A stretch of DNA of 64,000 nucleotides from Saprospiraceae bacterium (lineage in GTDB: Bacteria; Bacteroidota; Bacteroidia; Chitinophagales; Saprospiraceae), in assembly GCA_029263015.1 (NCBI GenBank), contig JAJCYI010000245.1:1-64000 (forward strand), in the 5' to 3' direction. Every line of letters begins with the position of its first letter. The stretch's first letter is position 1. Positions 1-7,468 of the stretch are shown piece by piece. The notes under the pieces are model-generated. The model did no database searches and was not told the origin of the DNA. It saw only the letters and a list, made by a program, of their open reading frames with translations. Position numbers and translations under genes: made by a program.

Positions 1-1
1 C

Positions 2-127
2 GAAATATTACAAATTTTGAGTGTCTCCGTTTTTGACAAAACCCCTCTAAATCAGCTACTTATGAAAGGCGATTTACAGTTATCAGTTAATGTTGATCAC
101 AATCAATTGATTCTGTTCGATTTATAA
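2..127 (+). CDS. IS4-type transposase, C-terminal fragment cut by window edge
   Basis: An open frame enters from the left edge and stops with TAA at 125-127 (41 codons seen). It reads VFDKTPLNQLL in the middle and ends NQLILFDL. IS4-family transposases of Bacteroidota typically end with a [VL]FEKTPINQ-like segment and a terminal NQLxLFD[FL]; this resemblance is recalled, not searched. Only the tail is visible, so the DDE core and left inverted repeat cannot be checked. The element should end within a few tens of bases after the stop, before the heptamer tract. If the body is intact upstream, this is a complete insertion sequence next to the LOG gene. Confidence 0.6.
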   Translation, partial: EILQILSVSVFDKTPLNQLLMKGDLQLSVNVDHNQLILFDL

Positions 128-150
128 CGCAACACTAGTGAGTTTGGATA

Positions 151-266
<116 letters not shown>

Positions 267-269
267 AAC

Positions 270-836
270 ATGAAATCAATATCTGTTTTTTGTGGCTCCT
301 CAAAAGGCTTTTCCTCGGTTTATGAAGAATCTGCTAAAACCGTCGGTAAAACGTTTGCTGAAAATAAAATTCAACTTGTTTATGGCGCTGGTAATGTAGG
401 ATTGATGGGCGTAATGGCCGACGCAGTTTTGCAGGCTGGTGGAACGGTGCTGGGTGTCATTCCTCAGTTCCTGAAGGATTGGGAAGTTTGTCATACTGGG
501 TTGACAGAATTGATTGTCACAGAAACCATGCACGAACGCAAATGGATTCTGGAAGAGCGGTCGGATGGCGTGATCGTTCTCCCCGGCGGCTATGGCACTT
601 TGGATGAATTTTTTGAAATTTTAACGTGGAAACAATTGCGGCTACATAATAAGCCTATTGGAATCTTAAACGTGAATGGCTATTACGACCTCCTGCTTTC
701 CCATGTAAAAACCATGGCTAAAGAAGGATTTCTTAAAGAGTCCAATATTATGCTTTTTAAAGTTGCTGGCAATGTGGAGGAATTGCTCCGTTTGATGGAT
801 CTACCTGTAAATGTGGAAGCGGGAAAGTGGATTTAG
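270..836 (+). CDS. LOG family protein (TIGR00730 Rossmann fold)
   Basis: A 188-residue protein of the LOG/lysine-decarboxylase-like fold. The family hydrolyses nucleoside 5'-monophosphates (cytokinin riboside monophosphate phosphoribohydrolase in the best studied members) in the cytoplasm. Visible motifs are ISVFCGSS at the N terminus, VYGAG..GLMG (37-47), MHERK (87-91) and the signature PGGYGT with a following Glu (105-113). The ATG at 270 is chosen because the frame upstream only translates the heptamer tract into a meaningless F/L/Y-rich stretch, while MKSISVFCGSS is the canonical start. Length is normal for the family. The real substrate in this organism cannot be told. Confidence 0.9.
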   Translation: MKSISVFCGSSKGFSSVYEESAKTVGKTFAENKIQLVYGAGNVGLMGVMADAVLQAGGTVLGVIPQFLKDWEVCHTGLTELIVTETMHERKWILEERSDGVIVLPGGYGTLDEFFEILTWKQLRLHNKPIGILNVNGYYDLLLSHVKTMAKEGFLKESNIMLFKVAGNVEELLRLMDLPVNVEAGKWI

Positions 837-846
837 AGCATTTTTC

Positions 847-920
847 TGAACCACATAAGGCACAAAAGGCACACAAAAGATTCCAGCTCTTATGTTTCCT
901 TGTGCGCCTTTTGTGGTTCA
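847..920. repeat. Imperfect inverted repeat downstream of LOG gene
   Basis: TGAACCACA (847-855) pairs with TGTGGTTCA (912-920), and GGCACACAA (868-876) pairs with TTGTGCGCC (900-908). The left arm carries an extra ACAAAAGGC-like duplication that would bulge. It may act as a terminator for the LOG gene, but there is no T-run. Confidence 0.6.
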
Positions 921-956
921 AATTAAACAGGCTTTAAAATAGACTAGGGAAATTAT

Positions 957-964
957 TACCTTTG
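957..964 (+). promoter_or_regulatory. -7 element TACCTTTG upstream of ahcY
   Basis: A perfect TAnnTTTG at 957-964, about 137 bases before the ahcY ATG. No clear TTG stands 17-23 bases upstream. If used, it gives a leader of about 130 nt. Confidence 0.4.
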
Positions 965-1046
965 CGGCTGCAAAAATCCTTCCTGCTGGAATGAACCTCA
1001 AACTCACAGATTTTACTAAACAAATTTCACAATTTGATTTTAGGAT

Positions 1047-1065
1047 GAAAATGATAATCAGTATC
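1047..1065. promoter_or_regulatory. Fur-box-like palindrome upstream of ahcY
   Basis: GAAAATGATAATCAGTATC matches 17 of 19 positions of the classical Fur box GATAATGATAATCATTATC. It ends 35 bases before the ahcY ATG and lies within the putative leader. The match is read directly; binding by a Fur-type regulator is inference. Confidence 0.35.
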
Positions 1066-1100
1066 ATTGATCGTCCGTAATTCATCAATAATTCAAAAGA

Positions 1101-2414
1101 ATGCAAGCAACAGAGACAACCCTTAAGTACAAAGTGAAAGACATAAACCTCGCTGATTGGGGTCGCAAAGAAATGGAATTGGCCGAGGCCGAAATGCCTG
1201 GCTTGATGTCATTGCGGGCGCAATATGGAGACTCCAAGCCTTTGGCCGGAGCCCGTATCGCTGGCTGCCTCCACATGACCATACAGACTGCCGTTTTGAT
1301 CGAAACATTGACTGCGCTCGGAGCAGAGGTGTCTTGGTCTTCCTGCAATATATTCTCCACCCAAGATCAAGCTGCAGCAGCCATAGCGGTTACCGATGTT
1401 CCCGTGTTTGCCTGGAAAGGCCTGACAGATGAGGAATTTTGGTGGTGCATCGAGCAGACCATTTTTGCTTTTGAAGGTGGTAAGCCACTCAACATGATCC
1501 TTGATGACGGTGGAGACTTGACCAATGTTGTTTTTGATAAATACCCTGAATTGGTGTCTGGCATCAAAGGCCTGAGCGAAGAAACGACAACTGGCGTTCA
1601 CCGTTTGTACGAACGTGAGAAAAACGGCACGTTGGTTATGCCAGCCATCAACGTGAACGATAGTGTTACTAAATCCAAATTTGACAATAAATATGGCTGT
1701 AAGGAAAGCTTGGTCGATGCCATCCGCCGTGCCACTGATGTCATGATGGCTGGCAAAGTTGCCGTCGTTGCTGGATATGGCGATGTCGGAAAAGGTTCAG
1801 CCGCTTCCCTCAGTGGTGCGGGCTGCCGTGTCATCGTTACCGAAATTGACCCTATCTGTGCATTGCAGGCAGCAATGGATGGTTTTGAAGTCGTCAAAAT
1901 GGATAATGCCATTCCCCGTGCCAACATCATTGTGACTGCCACAGGTAATAAGAACGTTGTGAAGGGTGACCATTTTGAAATGATGAACGACAAGACCATT
2001 GTTTGCAATATCGGCCATTTTGATAATGAAATTGATGTTTCTTGGTTGAAAGAAAACCATGGGTCAACCCATGTCAACATTAAGCCTCAGGTTGATAAAT
2101 ATACCGTCGATGGCAATGACATTATCCTTTTGGCAGAGGGCCGTTTGGTGAACTTAGGCTGTGCAACTGGCCATCCGTCATTTGTGATGTCCAACTCTTT
2201 CACCAATCAAGTATTGGCGCAACTGGAACTTTGGAACCACAATGATCGGTACGAAAATAAAGTTTACATGCTGCCAAAGCATCTTGACGAGCAAGTTGCC
2301 CGTCTTCATTTAGAGAAAATCGGAGTTGAACTGGAAGAGCTGTCACAGGAACAAGCCGATTATATCAGCGTGAAAAAAGAAGGGCCGTATAAGCCGGAAT
2401 ATTATCGTTATTAA
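1101..2414 (+). CDS. ahcY: S-adenosylhomocysteinase
   Basis: A 437-residue cytosolic enzyme that cleaves S-adenosylhomocysteine to homocysteine and adenosine with tightly bound NAD, part of the activated methyl cycle. Signature features: HMT (58-60), the NIFSTQDQ..A loop, DDGGD (135-139), SEETTTG (159-165), the catalytic TKSKFDN region (190-196), the NAD-binding GYGDVGKG (225-232) and the conserved C terminus KPEYYRY. Length fits the bacterial family. The ATG at 1101 gives the expected N terminus. MetH, which remethylates the homocysteine product, is encoded at 44.4 kb in this window, so both halves of the cycle are present but unlinked. A rho-independent terminator follows directly. Confidence 0.98.
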   Translation: MQATETTLKYKVKDINLADWGRKEMELAEAEMPGLMSLRAQYGDSKPLAGARIAGCLHMTIQTAVLIETLTALGAEVSWSSCNIFSTQDQAAAAIAVTDVPVFAWKGLTDEEFWWCIEQTIFAFEGGKPLNMILDDGGDLTNVVFDKYPELVSGIKGLSEETTTGVHRLYEREKNGTLVMPAINVNDSVTKSKFDNKYGCKESLVDAIRRATDVMMAGKVAVVAGYGDVGKGSAASLSGAGCRVIVTEIDPICALQAAMDGFEVVKMDNAIPRANIIVTATGNKNVVKGDHFEMMNDKTIVCNIGHFDNEIDVSWLKENHGSTHVNIKPQVDKYTVDGNDIILLAEGRLVNLGCATGHPSFVMSNSFTNQVLAQLELWNHNDRYENKVYMLPKHLDEQVARLHLEKIGVELEELSQEQADYISVKKEGPYKPEYYRY

Positions 2415-2440
2415 TTGAAATACGACCATGAATAAATATT

Positions 2441-2475
2441 AAAAAGCCGCAGCTCATTATAGCCGCGGCTTTTTT
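2441..2475 (+). terminator. Rho-independent terminator of ahcY
   Basis: AAAAAGCCGC (2441-2450) pairs perfectly with GCGGCTTTTT (2465-2474), with a 14-base loop and a T-run, 27 bases after the ahcY stop. Confidence 0.9.
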
Positions 2476-2496
2476 GTTGCTGCTGTTGTCCCGTCC

Positions 2497-2529
2497 AGAA
2501 GTGTCGCTTTAATAAAAAGCGACACTTCT
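2497..2529. repeat. 14-bp hairpin of the AAGNGNCNCTT type
   Basis: AGAAGTGTCGCTTT (2497-2510) and AAAGCGACACTTCT (2516-2529) are perfect complements around a 5-base loop. There is no T-run, and a true terminator already stands 22 bases upstream. Similar hairpins occur at 16970-17002 and 40369-40401. Confidence 0.85.
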
Positions 2530-2566
2530 TACCCTTGAAGCCAGGAAGCCATTTACCCGAACTCCC

Positions 2567-2574
2567 TAAATTTG
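2567..2574 (+). promoter_or_regulatory. -7 element TAAATTTG upstream of the mutase homologue
   Basis: A perfect TAnnTTTG at 2567-2574, 15 bases before the ATG at 2590, implying a leader of only a few nucleotides. No well-spaced TTG was seen. Confidence 0.4.
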
Positions 2575-2589
2575 CATCAAATCTAATTC

Positions 2590-3699
2590 ATGGAAAACCC
2601 ATCACATCTTTTTTCTGAATTCAAACCAGTTTCAAAAGCAGATTGGCTTGCCAAAATCGAAAAAGACTTAAAAGGCAAACCGCTTGATGATCTATTGCAA
2701 AACATTGGTGGTATTTCCATAGAAGCTTTTCAACATGCTGAGGATTTGGCAACGATACCAGCTTCTCTACCTTGTTCCAATAATTGGGAAATAGGAGAAG
2801 ATTTTGAAGTTGGTGGTGATTTGAAGGCTGTCAATGCGAAAGTGCTCGAAGCGCTGGAAAATGGCGTTGATGCCCCGCGGTTTATTCTGGAAAAAAGCCT
2901 ATCTCCAGATGAAATTTCCATATTGTTCAAAGGTGTGGACTTGAGTATTATTTCAACGCATTTTTATCTTAATAATAGCGGAGTTAACCCAACTACCTTG
3001 TTTTCCAATTTTACTAAAATGGCTTCCGCCAAACAACTAGGATTATCGGATTTAAAGATGTCACTCAATCTTGATGACGATGCTGTGGCAGGTGAAATAT
3101 TGGGGCATTTAAAAAATATTGGAACAGGCATAAAAGTACTGACTGTCAATGGTATAGGATATTTTTCAGAAAGTGACACTGCAACTGAACTTTCCAAGAT
3201 CATCACAAAAGGAGAGCGTTTATTACATTCCTTTTCTTCTGAACAATTCACTGCTTCGTTCATCAATGATCACTTGCAATTTTCAGTAGCTATCGGGGAA
3301 AATTATTTCCTTCAAATAGCCAAGTTGCGTGCGTTGAAATTGTTGTGGTCAAATATCCTTCGGGCATACAGTATTGATGAAAATGCAGTGCCGCTAATCG
3401 AAACACACCTTTCACCTTCTTTGCAGAGCGACGATCCAAATACCAATATGATTGCTGCCACAACGCAGGCGATGTCTGCCATTATTGGTGGTGCTGACCG
3501 CTTGACGGTTTTGCCTTCTGATGCATTTGAAAAGAATCCTTCCAGTTTCTCAAGAAGGATCGCCCGAAACATCCACCATATCTTACAAATGGAAAGTCAC
3601 TTTGACTGGGTTGCTGATCCAAGTGCGGGCAGTTATTTTATCGAAAAATTGACGGTTAGGTTGGCAGAACGGGCATGGGAGATATTCCAGAAAAAATGA
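2590..3699 (+). CDS. Methylmalonyl-CoA mutase small-subunit-like protein, short form
   Basis: A 369-residue protein matching the TIM-barrel part of methylmalonyl-CoA mutase beta (small, non-catalytic) subunits. It starts with the FxPVSKADWLAKIEKDLKGK type N terminus and has the NTNMIAATTQAMSAIIGGAD and WVADPSAGSYFIEKLT blocks near its end. It stops right after the barrel and lacks the C-terminal cobalamin-binding-type domain; small subunits I know are usually 450-620 residues. The catalytic large subunit is not in the window: the next gene is aldolase on the other strand. Isolated placement and short length suggest either a minimal beta subunit acting with a distant mutA/mutB partner or a diverged relic. 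The gene is intact and has its own terminator. Confidence 0.8.
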   Translation: MENPSHLFSEFKPVSKADWLAKIEKDLKGKPLDDLLQNIGGISIEAFQHAEDLATIPASLPCSNNWEIGEDFEVGGDLKAVNAKVLEALENGVDAPRFILEKSLSPDEISILFKGVDLSIISTHFYLNNSGVNPTTLFSNFTKMASAKQLGLSDLKMSLNLDDDAVAGEILGHLKNIGTGIKVLTVNGIGYFSESDTATELSKIITKGERLLHSFSSEQFTASFINDHLQFSVAIGENYFLQIAKLRALKLLWSNILRAYSIDENAVPLIETHLSPSLQSDDPNTNMIAATTQAMSAIIGGADRLTVLPSDAFEKNPSSFSRRIARNIHHILQMESHFDWVADPSAGSYFIEKLTVRLAERAWEIFQKK

Positions 3700-3700
3700 A

Positions 3701-3735
3701 AAACCCTCTGGGAAAATCCAGAGGGCTCTTTTTTA
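3701..3735. terminator. Bidirectional terminator between convergent genes
   Basis: CCCTCTGG (3704-3711) pairs with CCAGAGGG (3718-3725), with an A-run before and TTTTTT after, so it can serve the mutase homologue (+) and the aldolase (-). Confidence 0.9.
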
Positions 3736-3766
3736 ATTCTATAAAAAGGCTCAAAGAGTAGCAGGA

Positions 3767-4849
3767 TCATTGGTTTCGATCAATGCAGTTCAAATCTTCG
3801 AACGCCTCCTTCAATCGGTCCACAAATGACAGTTCTGCTTTCCGCAGCCAACCTCTTGGGTCGTATTTTTTCTTGTTGGGTTTGTCTGGACCCTCTGGGT
3901 TTCCGATCTGGGTTTTCAGATAATCAACATTTGCGTTGTGGAAGTCACGGACGCCTTCCCAGAATGCCCATTGCATATCAGTGTCAATGTTCATTTTGAC
4001 AGCACCGTAACCGATGGCTTCCCTGATCTCTTCCCTGCTCGAACCGCTGCCCCCGTGAAAGACGAAGTTGATCGGGTTGTCTTTGGATAAGTTGAATTTT
4101 TTCTTAACGTACTCTTGCGAATTTTTCAGGATAACTGGTTGAAGCTTCACATTACCAGGCTTGTAAACCCCATGGACATTGCCAAATGCAGCTGCGATGG
4201 TAAAGCGTTCACTTATTTTGTTCAACTCTTCATAGGCATAACTCACTTCTTCAGGCTGCGTATATAGTTTCGAACTATCGATATCAGTGTTGTCCACGCC
4301 ATCTTCCTCTCCTCCAGTTACGCCCAATTCGATTTCAAGGGTCATACCTATTTTACTCATACGTTCATGATATTTTACGCAGGTTTCGATGTTTTCTTTG
4401 ATATCCTCTTCCGAAAGATCGAGCATGTGCGAGCTATAAAGTGGGTAGCCTTTTTCCTTGTAAAATTGTTCGCCAGCATCAAGCAGGCCATCCACCCAGG
4501 GCAGCAGTTTTTTTGCGCAGTGGTCGGTATGCAGGACAACAGGGACGCCATAAGCCTTAGCCATGTTGTGTACGTGCATTGCGCCAGAAATACCTCCCAA
4601 AATGGCTGCATTCTGTCCATCGTTGGATAGGCTTTTTCCTGCATAAAATACAGCGCCTCCACTCGAAAATTGGATCATCACAGGGGAATTCACGGCTCGT
4701 GCAGTTTCCAGAACTGCATTCACAGAATTGGTGCCAACTACGTTCACAGCTGGCAGGGCAAAGTTGTTGTCGTTGGCATGATTGAGGAGTTCGGTAACTT
4801 CATCGCCGTGCAAAACGCCTGCACGGAAGCGACTGTTTGTATTGCTCAT
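3767..4849 (-). CDS. fbaA: Class II fructose-bisphosphate aldolase
   Basis: A 360-residue zinc-dependent aldolase that interconverts fructose 1,6-bisphosphate with dihydroxyacetone phosphate and glyceraldehyde 3-phosphate. The long FbaA (E. coli-like) subtype is indicated by length and motifs: FALPAVNVVGTNS near the N terminus, the zinc-ligand block VVLHTDHCAKK, LEIELGVTGGEEDGVDN, AAFGNVHGVYKPG, FVFHGGSGSS and VKMNIDTDMQWA. A TACTTTCG element lies at 4881-4888 on the minus strand, about 32 bases before the ATG. Triosephosphate isomerase, which acts on its product, is at the far right end of the window. Confidence 0.97.
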   Translation of the reverse strand: MSNTNSRFRAGVLHGDEVTELLNHANDNNFALPAVNVVGTNSVNAVLETARAVNSPVMIQFSSGGAVFYAGKSLSNDGQNAAILGGISGAMHVHNMAKAYGVPVVLHTDHCAKKLLPWVDGLLDAGEQFYKEKGYPLYSSHMLDLSEEDIKENIETCVKYHERMSKIGMTLEIELGVTGGEEDGVDNTDIDSSKLYTQPEEVSYAYEELNKISERFTIAAAFGNVHGVYKPGNVKLQPVILKNSQEYVKKKFNLSKDNPINFVFHGGSGSSREEIREAIGYGAVKMNIDTDMQWAFWEGVRDFHNANVDYLKTQIGNPEGPDKPNKKKYDPRGWLRKAELSFVDRLKEAFEDLNCIDRNQ

Positions 4850-4921
4850 TTGTATTTATTTTTGCATTAAATTGATGGAGCGAAAGTACTAAGTTATTTC
4901 AAAATGCTTGACCCTAAAACA

Positions 4922-4962
4922 AAAAGGGCCGCTGCAATGGTAAATTATGCAGCGGCCCTTTT
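4922..4962 (-). terminator. Strong hairpin terminator of the DUF4252 gene
   Basis: A 15-bp perfect stem (4922-4936 with 4948-4962, core GGGCCGCTGCA) has A/T tails on both sides. It lies downstream of the 4984-5547 gene and upstream of fbaA, insulating the two. Confidence 0.9.
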
Positions 4963-4983
4963 AATTCAAAATCGATCTTCATG

Positions 4984-5547
4984 TTACATGATCGGTTCTA
5001 CCACAGGTTCTTCCTCTTCAATAAATAATTCGTGATAATTTTCCTCTATTTCCTTTTCAACCAGCTTGGTAACATCGTCGAGCTTAAGGTTCAATTTCAT
5101 AGAAATAAATGCCATTTCACCCTCCTCCAAATCATTGTACACCATCAATAGGTTTTTAACAACACCATTTACTTCTTGAATCATTAACTCGAAGTTCATC
5201 TGACCACTTTTTATCATGATGAGGTCGTCAAAATCATCTTTGTACAGTCCTTTTTTAAGTTCATTTATAGCTTTTTTGGGCACTGCACCTCCTTCTTCAG
5301 AATACATGAACTTAACGGCACCAGCCTTTTTGATCAGGTCTTTTGCAAGTTGCTGTTCTTCTTCTTCCATGTCAGAACTCTTTATAGCAATTTTGCCACC
5401 GACCTTTATCAACCAACCTGGCAATTTCATGTTTTGCACTTCATTGCCTCTTTTATATTTCCGGTAAAATTTATTGATGGCCTTGTTTTGTCCAAAAGCA
5501 ACCATTGGTACAGAAAAAAGGAAAATTGCGAGCAGGATGTTTTTCAT
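4984..5547 (-). CDS. DUF4252 domain secreted protein
   Basis: A 187-residue protein with a cleavable signal peptide (MKNILLAIFLFSVPMVAFGQ). It has the DUF4252 pattern: an N-terminal NKAINKFYRKY helix, a central YKDDFDDLIMIKSGQMNFELMI strand block and an acidic C-terminal helix region ending in EEEEP. The function of DUF4252 is unknown. It lies downstream of a second DUF4252 gene, an anti-sigma gene and an ECF sigma gene on the same strand, which suggests that the pair is the output of this sigma factor. A heptamer inverted repeat separates the two DUF4252 genes. Confidence 0.8.
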   Translation of the reverse strand: MKNILLAIFLFSVPMVAFGQNKAINKFYRKYKRGNEVQNMKLPGWLIKVGGKIAIKSSDMEEEEQQLAKDLIKKAGAVKFMYSEEGGAVPKKAINELKKGLYKDDFDDLIMIKSGQMNFELMIQEVNGVVKNLLMVYNDLEEGEMAFISMKLNLKLDDVTKLVEKEIEENYHELFIEEEEPVVEPIM

Positions 5548-5565
5548 TGTCGGGTGATATTATTA

Positions 5566-5625
5566 AATGAACAATGAGTAATGAACAATGAGAGACAGGT
5601 CATTACTCATTGTTCATTACTCATT
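5566..5625. repeat. Heptamer-built inverted repeat between DUF4252 genes
   Basis: Units of AATGAAC/AATGAGT on the left and TCATTAC/TCATTGT on the right form 20-bp perfect complementary arms at 5573-5592 and 5606-5625 around a 13-base centre. All units are 7 bases long. It fills nearly the whole intergenic gap and would form a hairpin in the operon mRNA. Confidence 0.9.
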
Positions 5626-5629
5626 AAAA

Positions 5630-6160
5630 TCAATGGTCGTCGTCATCATCGTGATCCATTTCATCATTGTACTTGCCTTCAAAAGCTTTGGCTAATTTGC
5701 CGACTTCATTGAGGTCAATGGCACCGATAAAACTAATTAATACAAATTCTTCATCTTCACCTCCGACCAAAAGGAGCAATTCATTCAGAATATCCCCACC
5801 ATCATCTTTCACTAAAAACTGGACGTTTTCACCATTACCTTCACGAACGGTCATCAGCGTTTCATATTCTTTAGTATTGATGATCTGCAAGGCTTCTTTA
5901 TAATATTTCAGGCCATCATTTTCAGTGGTAAGGATTCGGAGCCCTTTTAGGTCTTTGACGACAGAAAGTACTGCTTCGGCTTCGTCATCGTTAAAATCAA
6001 GTTCCATTTTATTGATGAGTTCAAACATTTTACCACTTACATAGACAACTGTAAAGTCTTCATTGTCAACGTATTTGGAAAAATATTTGGAAATGGCGTC
6101 TTCTTGTGCAAACATGGTTGTGCTGAAGAGCAGGGCAAACAAAATTGATAGGTATTTCAT
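5630..6160 (-). CDS. DUF4252 domain secreted protein with Asp/His tail
   Basis: A 176-residue protein with signal peptide (MKYLSILFALLFSTTMFAQ). The central YETLMTVREGNGENVQFLVKD and DEEFVLISFIGAIDLNEVGKL blocks are typical of DUF4252. It ends in a striking DEMDHDDDDDH tail that could bind divalent metal, an inference from composition. It is a paralogue of the next gene (4984-5547) and sits directly after the anti-sigma gene. Confidence 0.85.
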   Translation of the reverse strand: MKYLSILFALLFSTTMFAQEDAISKYFSKYVDNEDFTVVYVSGKMFELINKMELDFNDDEAEAVLSVVKDLKGLRILTTENDGLKYYKEALQIINTKEYETLMTVREGNGENVQFLVKDDGGDILNELLLLVGGEDEEFVLISFIGAIDLNEVGKLAKAFEGKYNDEMDHDDDDDH

Positions 6161-6265
6161 GTTGAAAATTTTTATTGATTAACAATCGGGTGGTTTCAGT
6201 TAATATTGTACAGTTTGGAAAGGCAGCCGGCGTTGCCACGAGCAACTGGGCAATACAACTAATTT

Positions 6266-6742
6266 TTAGTTTAAATATTTAGTGACCGGTTCGGTCTTGA
6301 CAATTTCCTTGATGGTTTTACTTTTACCTTTGTTAAGTTTGGAAGAGAGCAATCTTAATGCTTTCAAGGTTTCTTCGTAAGCCAATTGCTCATCGTCGAT
6401 TTCATAGGCACTCCAATTAACTACTGGAGGATTGGGGTCTGATGGCCTGTCGATAAATAAATAGGCGGCAAAGAAAACAGCCGCAACTGCTGCTACCCGA
6501 ACAAGCCTTCTTCTCCAACTGTGCATCTGGACTATTTTTGCCTTGTCTTCCATCTCACCAAAAAGCTTTTTCTCAAAGCCTGCACTTAACTCTAGTCCTT
6601 TTTCATTTTCAAAATATTGAAAAAGAGGTTGATATTGTGTCAAAGAATCTTCGACTTTGTTTGAATTAAAATATGCTTTCAATTCTACTTCCTCTTGCAG
6701 TGAAGTTTCTCCTTTAAAATATTTTTCGATCAAATTTTTCAT
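6266..6742 (-). CDS. Single-pass anti-sigma factor-like protein
   Basis: A 158-residue protein starting MKNLIEKYFKGETSLQEE, the helical N terminus seen in many Bacteroidota anti-sigma proteins. One membrane helix lies at about 80-97 after an Arg-rich stop (SWRRRL), followed by a short extracytoplasmic tail of about 60 residues. It is 37 bases downstream of the ECF sigma gene. Its role is inferred to be holding that sigma factor at the membrane. No FecR domain is present and the periplasmic part is short, so the signal it reads cannot be guessed. Confidence 0.8.
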   Translation of the reverse strand: MKNLIEKYFKGETSLQEEVELKAYFNSNKVEDSLTQYQPLFQYFENEKGLELSAGFEKKLFGEMEDKAKIVQMHSWRRRLVRVAAVAAVFFAAYLFIDRPSDPNPPVVNWSAYEIDDEQLAYEETLKALRLLSSKLNKGKSKTIKEIVKTEPVTKYLN

Positions 6743-6779
6743 GACTAAGTATTAATGATTGTTTGGGCAATTTTCTGCA

Positions 6780-7295
6780 TTAAATGGTTTTTGGTGTCAA
6801 ATTAATCTTTACCAGTTCTTTACGCATGGCCAACCTTGCACGATAAATATTCACTTTCACCTGGTCGAGTGAAATTTCAAGTGCATCGGCAACTTCCTGG
6901 TAACTTAATCCCTCAATATCCCTCAGTTGCATCACCATCCTCTGTTTGTCGGGCAGTGCCCGCATCAGGTTTTTTATTTTTGAAAAGAGGTCACTACCTT
7001 CTGTTTGGCGGAAAGGGTCGGGTGTGTCGTCTTTCATGTCAAATCCTTCTTTTATGGGTTCCAGCCTTCGGTGTTTTGAGCGCAATTTGTCTATCGACAA
7101 ATTCCTTGTCACCCTCATGCACCAAGCTTCCACATTGTTGATTTGATTCATGCCGTCCCGTTTGTGCCAAAGCTTGATAAATACCTCCTGAACTACATCT
7201 TCAGCCTCTGCCACATCGTTCAGGATGTTGAAAGAAAATCGGAACAACTTGTTCTTGATTGGTAATATGTTGGACTTGAATTCTTGTCGGGTCAT
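6780..7295 (-). CDS. ECF RNA polymerase sigma factor
   Basis: Sigma-70 region 2 (FSFNILNDVAEAEDVVQEVFIKLW) and region 4 (MRALPDKQRMVMQLRDIEGLSYQEVADAL) are clear. I prefer the start at 7295 (MTRQEFKSN, 171 residues) over the upstream ATG at 7367, because region 2 normally begins within 10-20 residues of the start and the extra 24 residues look like untranslated leader. It is the first gene of a same-strand run sigma / anti-sigma / DUF4252 / DUF4252, so it likely activates its own operon. Confidence 0.92.
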   Translation of the reverse strand: MTRQEFKSNILPIKNKLFRFSFNILNDVAEAEDVVQEVFIKLWHKRDGMNQINNVEAWCMRVTRNLSIDKLRSKHRRLEPIKEGFDMKDDTPDPFRQTEGSDLFSKIKNLMRALPDKQRMVMQLRDIEGLSYQEVADALEISLDQVKVNIYRARLAMRKELVKINLTPKTI

Positions 7296-7412
7296 ACAGT
7301 TGAAAGACGGCAGGTGCCTTTTGAAAGTTACAAGGTCAAAAATAAAAAGAGGAGGAGTTTCATTCACTATAATTTTAATGCTAAAGAAAGGTAAACAAAA
7401 CGCTCATTCTTC

Positions 7413-7420
7413 TACCTTTG
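7413..7420 (+). promoter_or_regulatory. -7 element TACCTTTG upstream of the LptF/G permease gene
   Basis: A perfect TAnnTTTG at 7413-7420, about 49 bases before the TTG start codon. A -33 TTG is not evident. Confidence 0.4.
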
Positions 7421-7468
7421 GCGTTGCTAAAATAAGCAGATTAGACTACAATTATTTTATTTACCAAC

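Noticed and set aside
965-1100. Possible SAH riboswitch in the ahcY leader
   Set aside because: I could not fit the known SAH-aptamer pairing; only a short TTCC/GGAA hairpin and the Fur-like palindrome are visible.
2534-2574. TTG at 2534-2536 as -33 partner of TAAATTTG
   Set aside because: Spacing of 30 bases is outside the Bacteroidota range.
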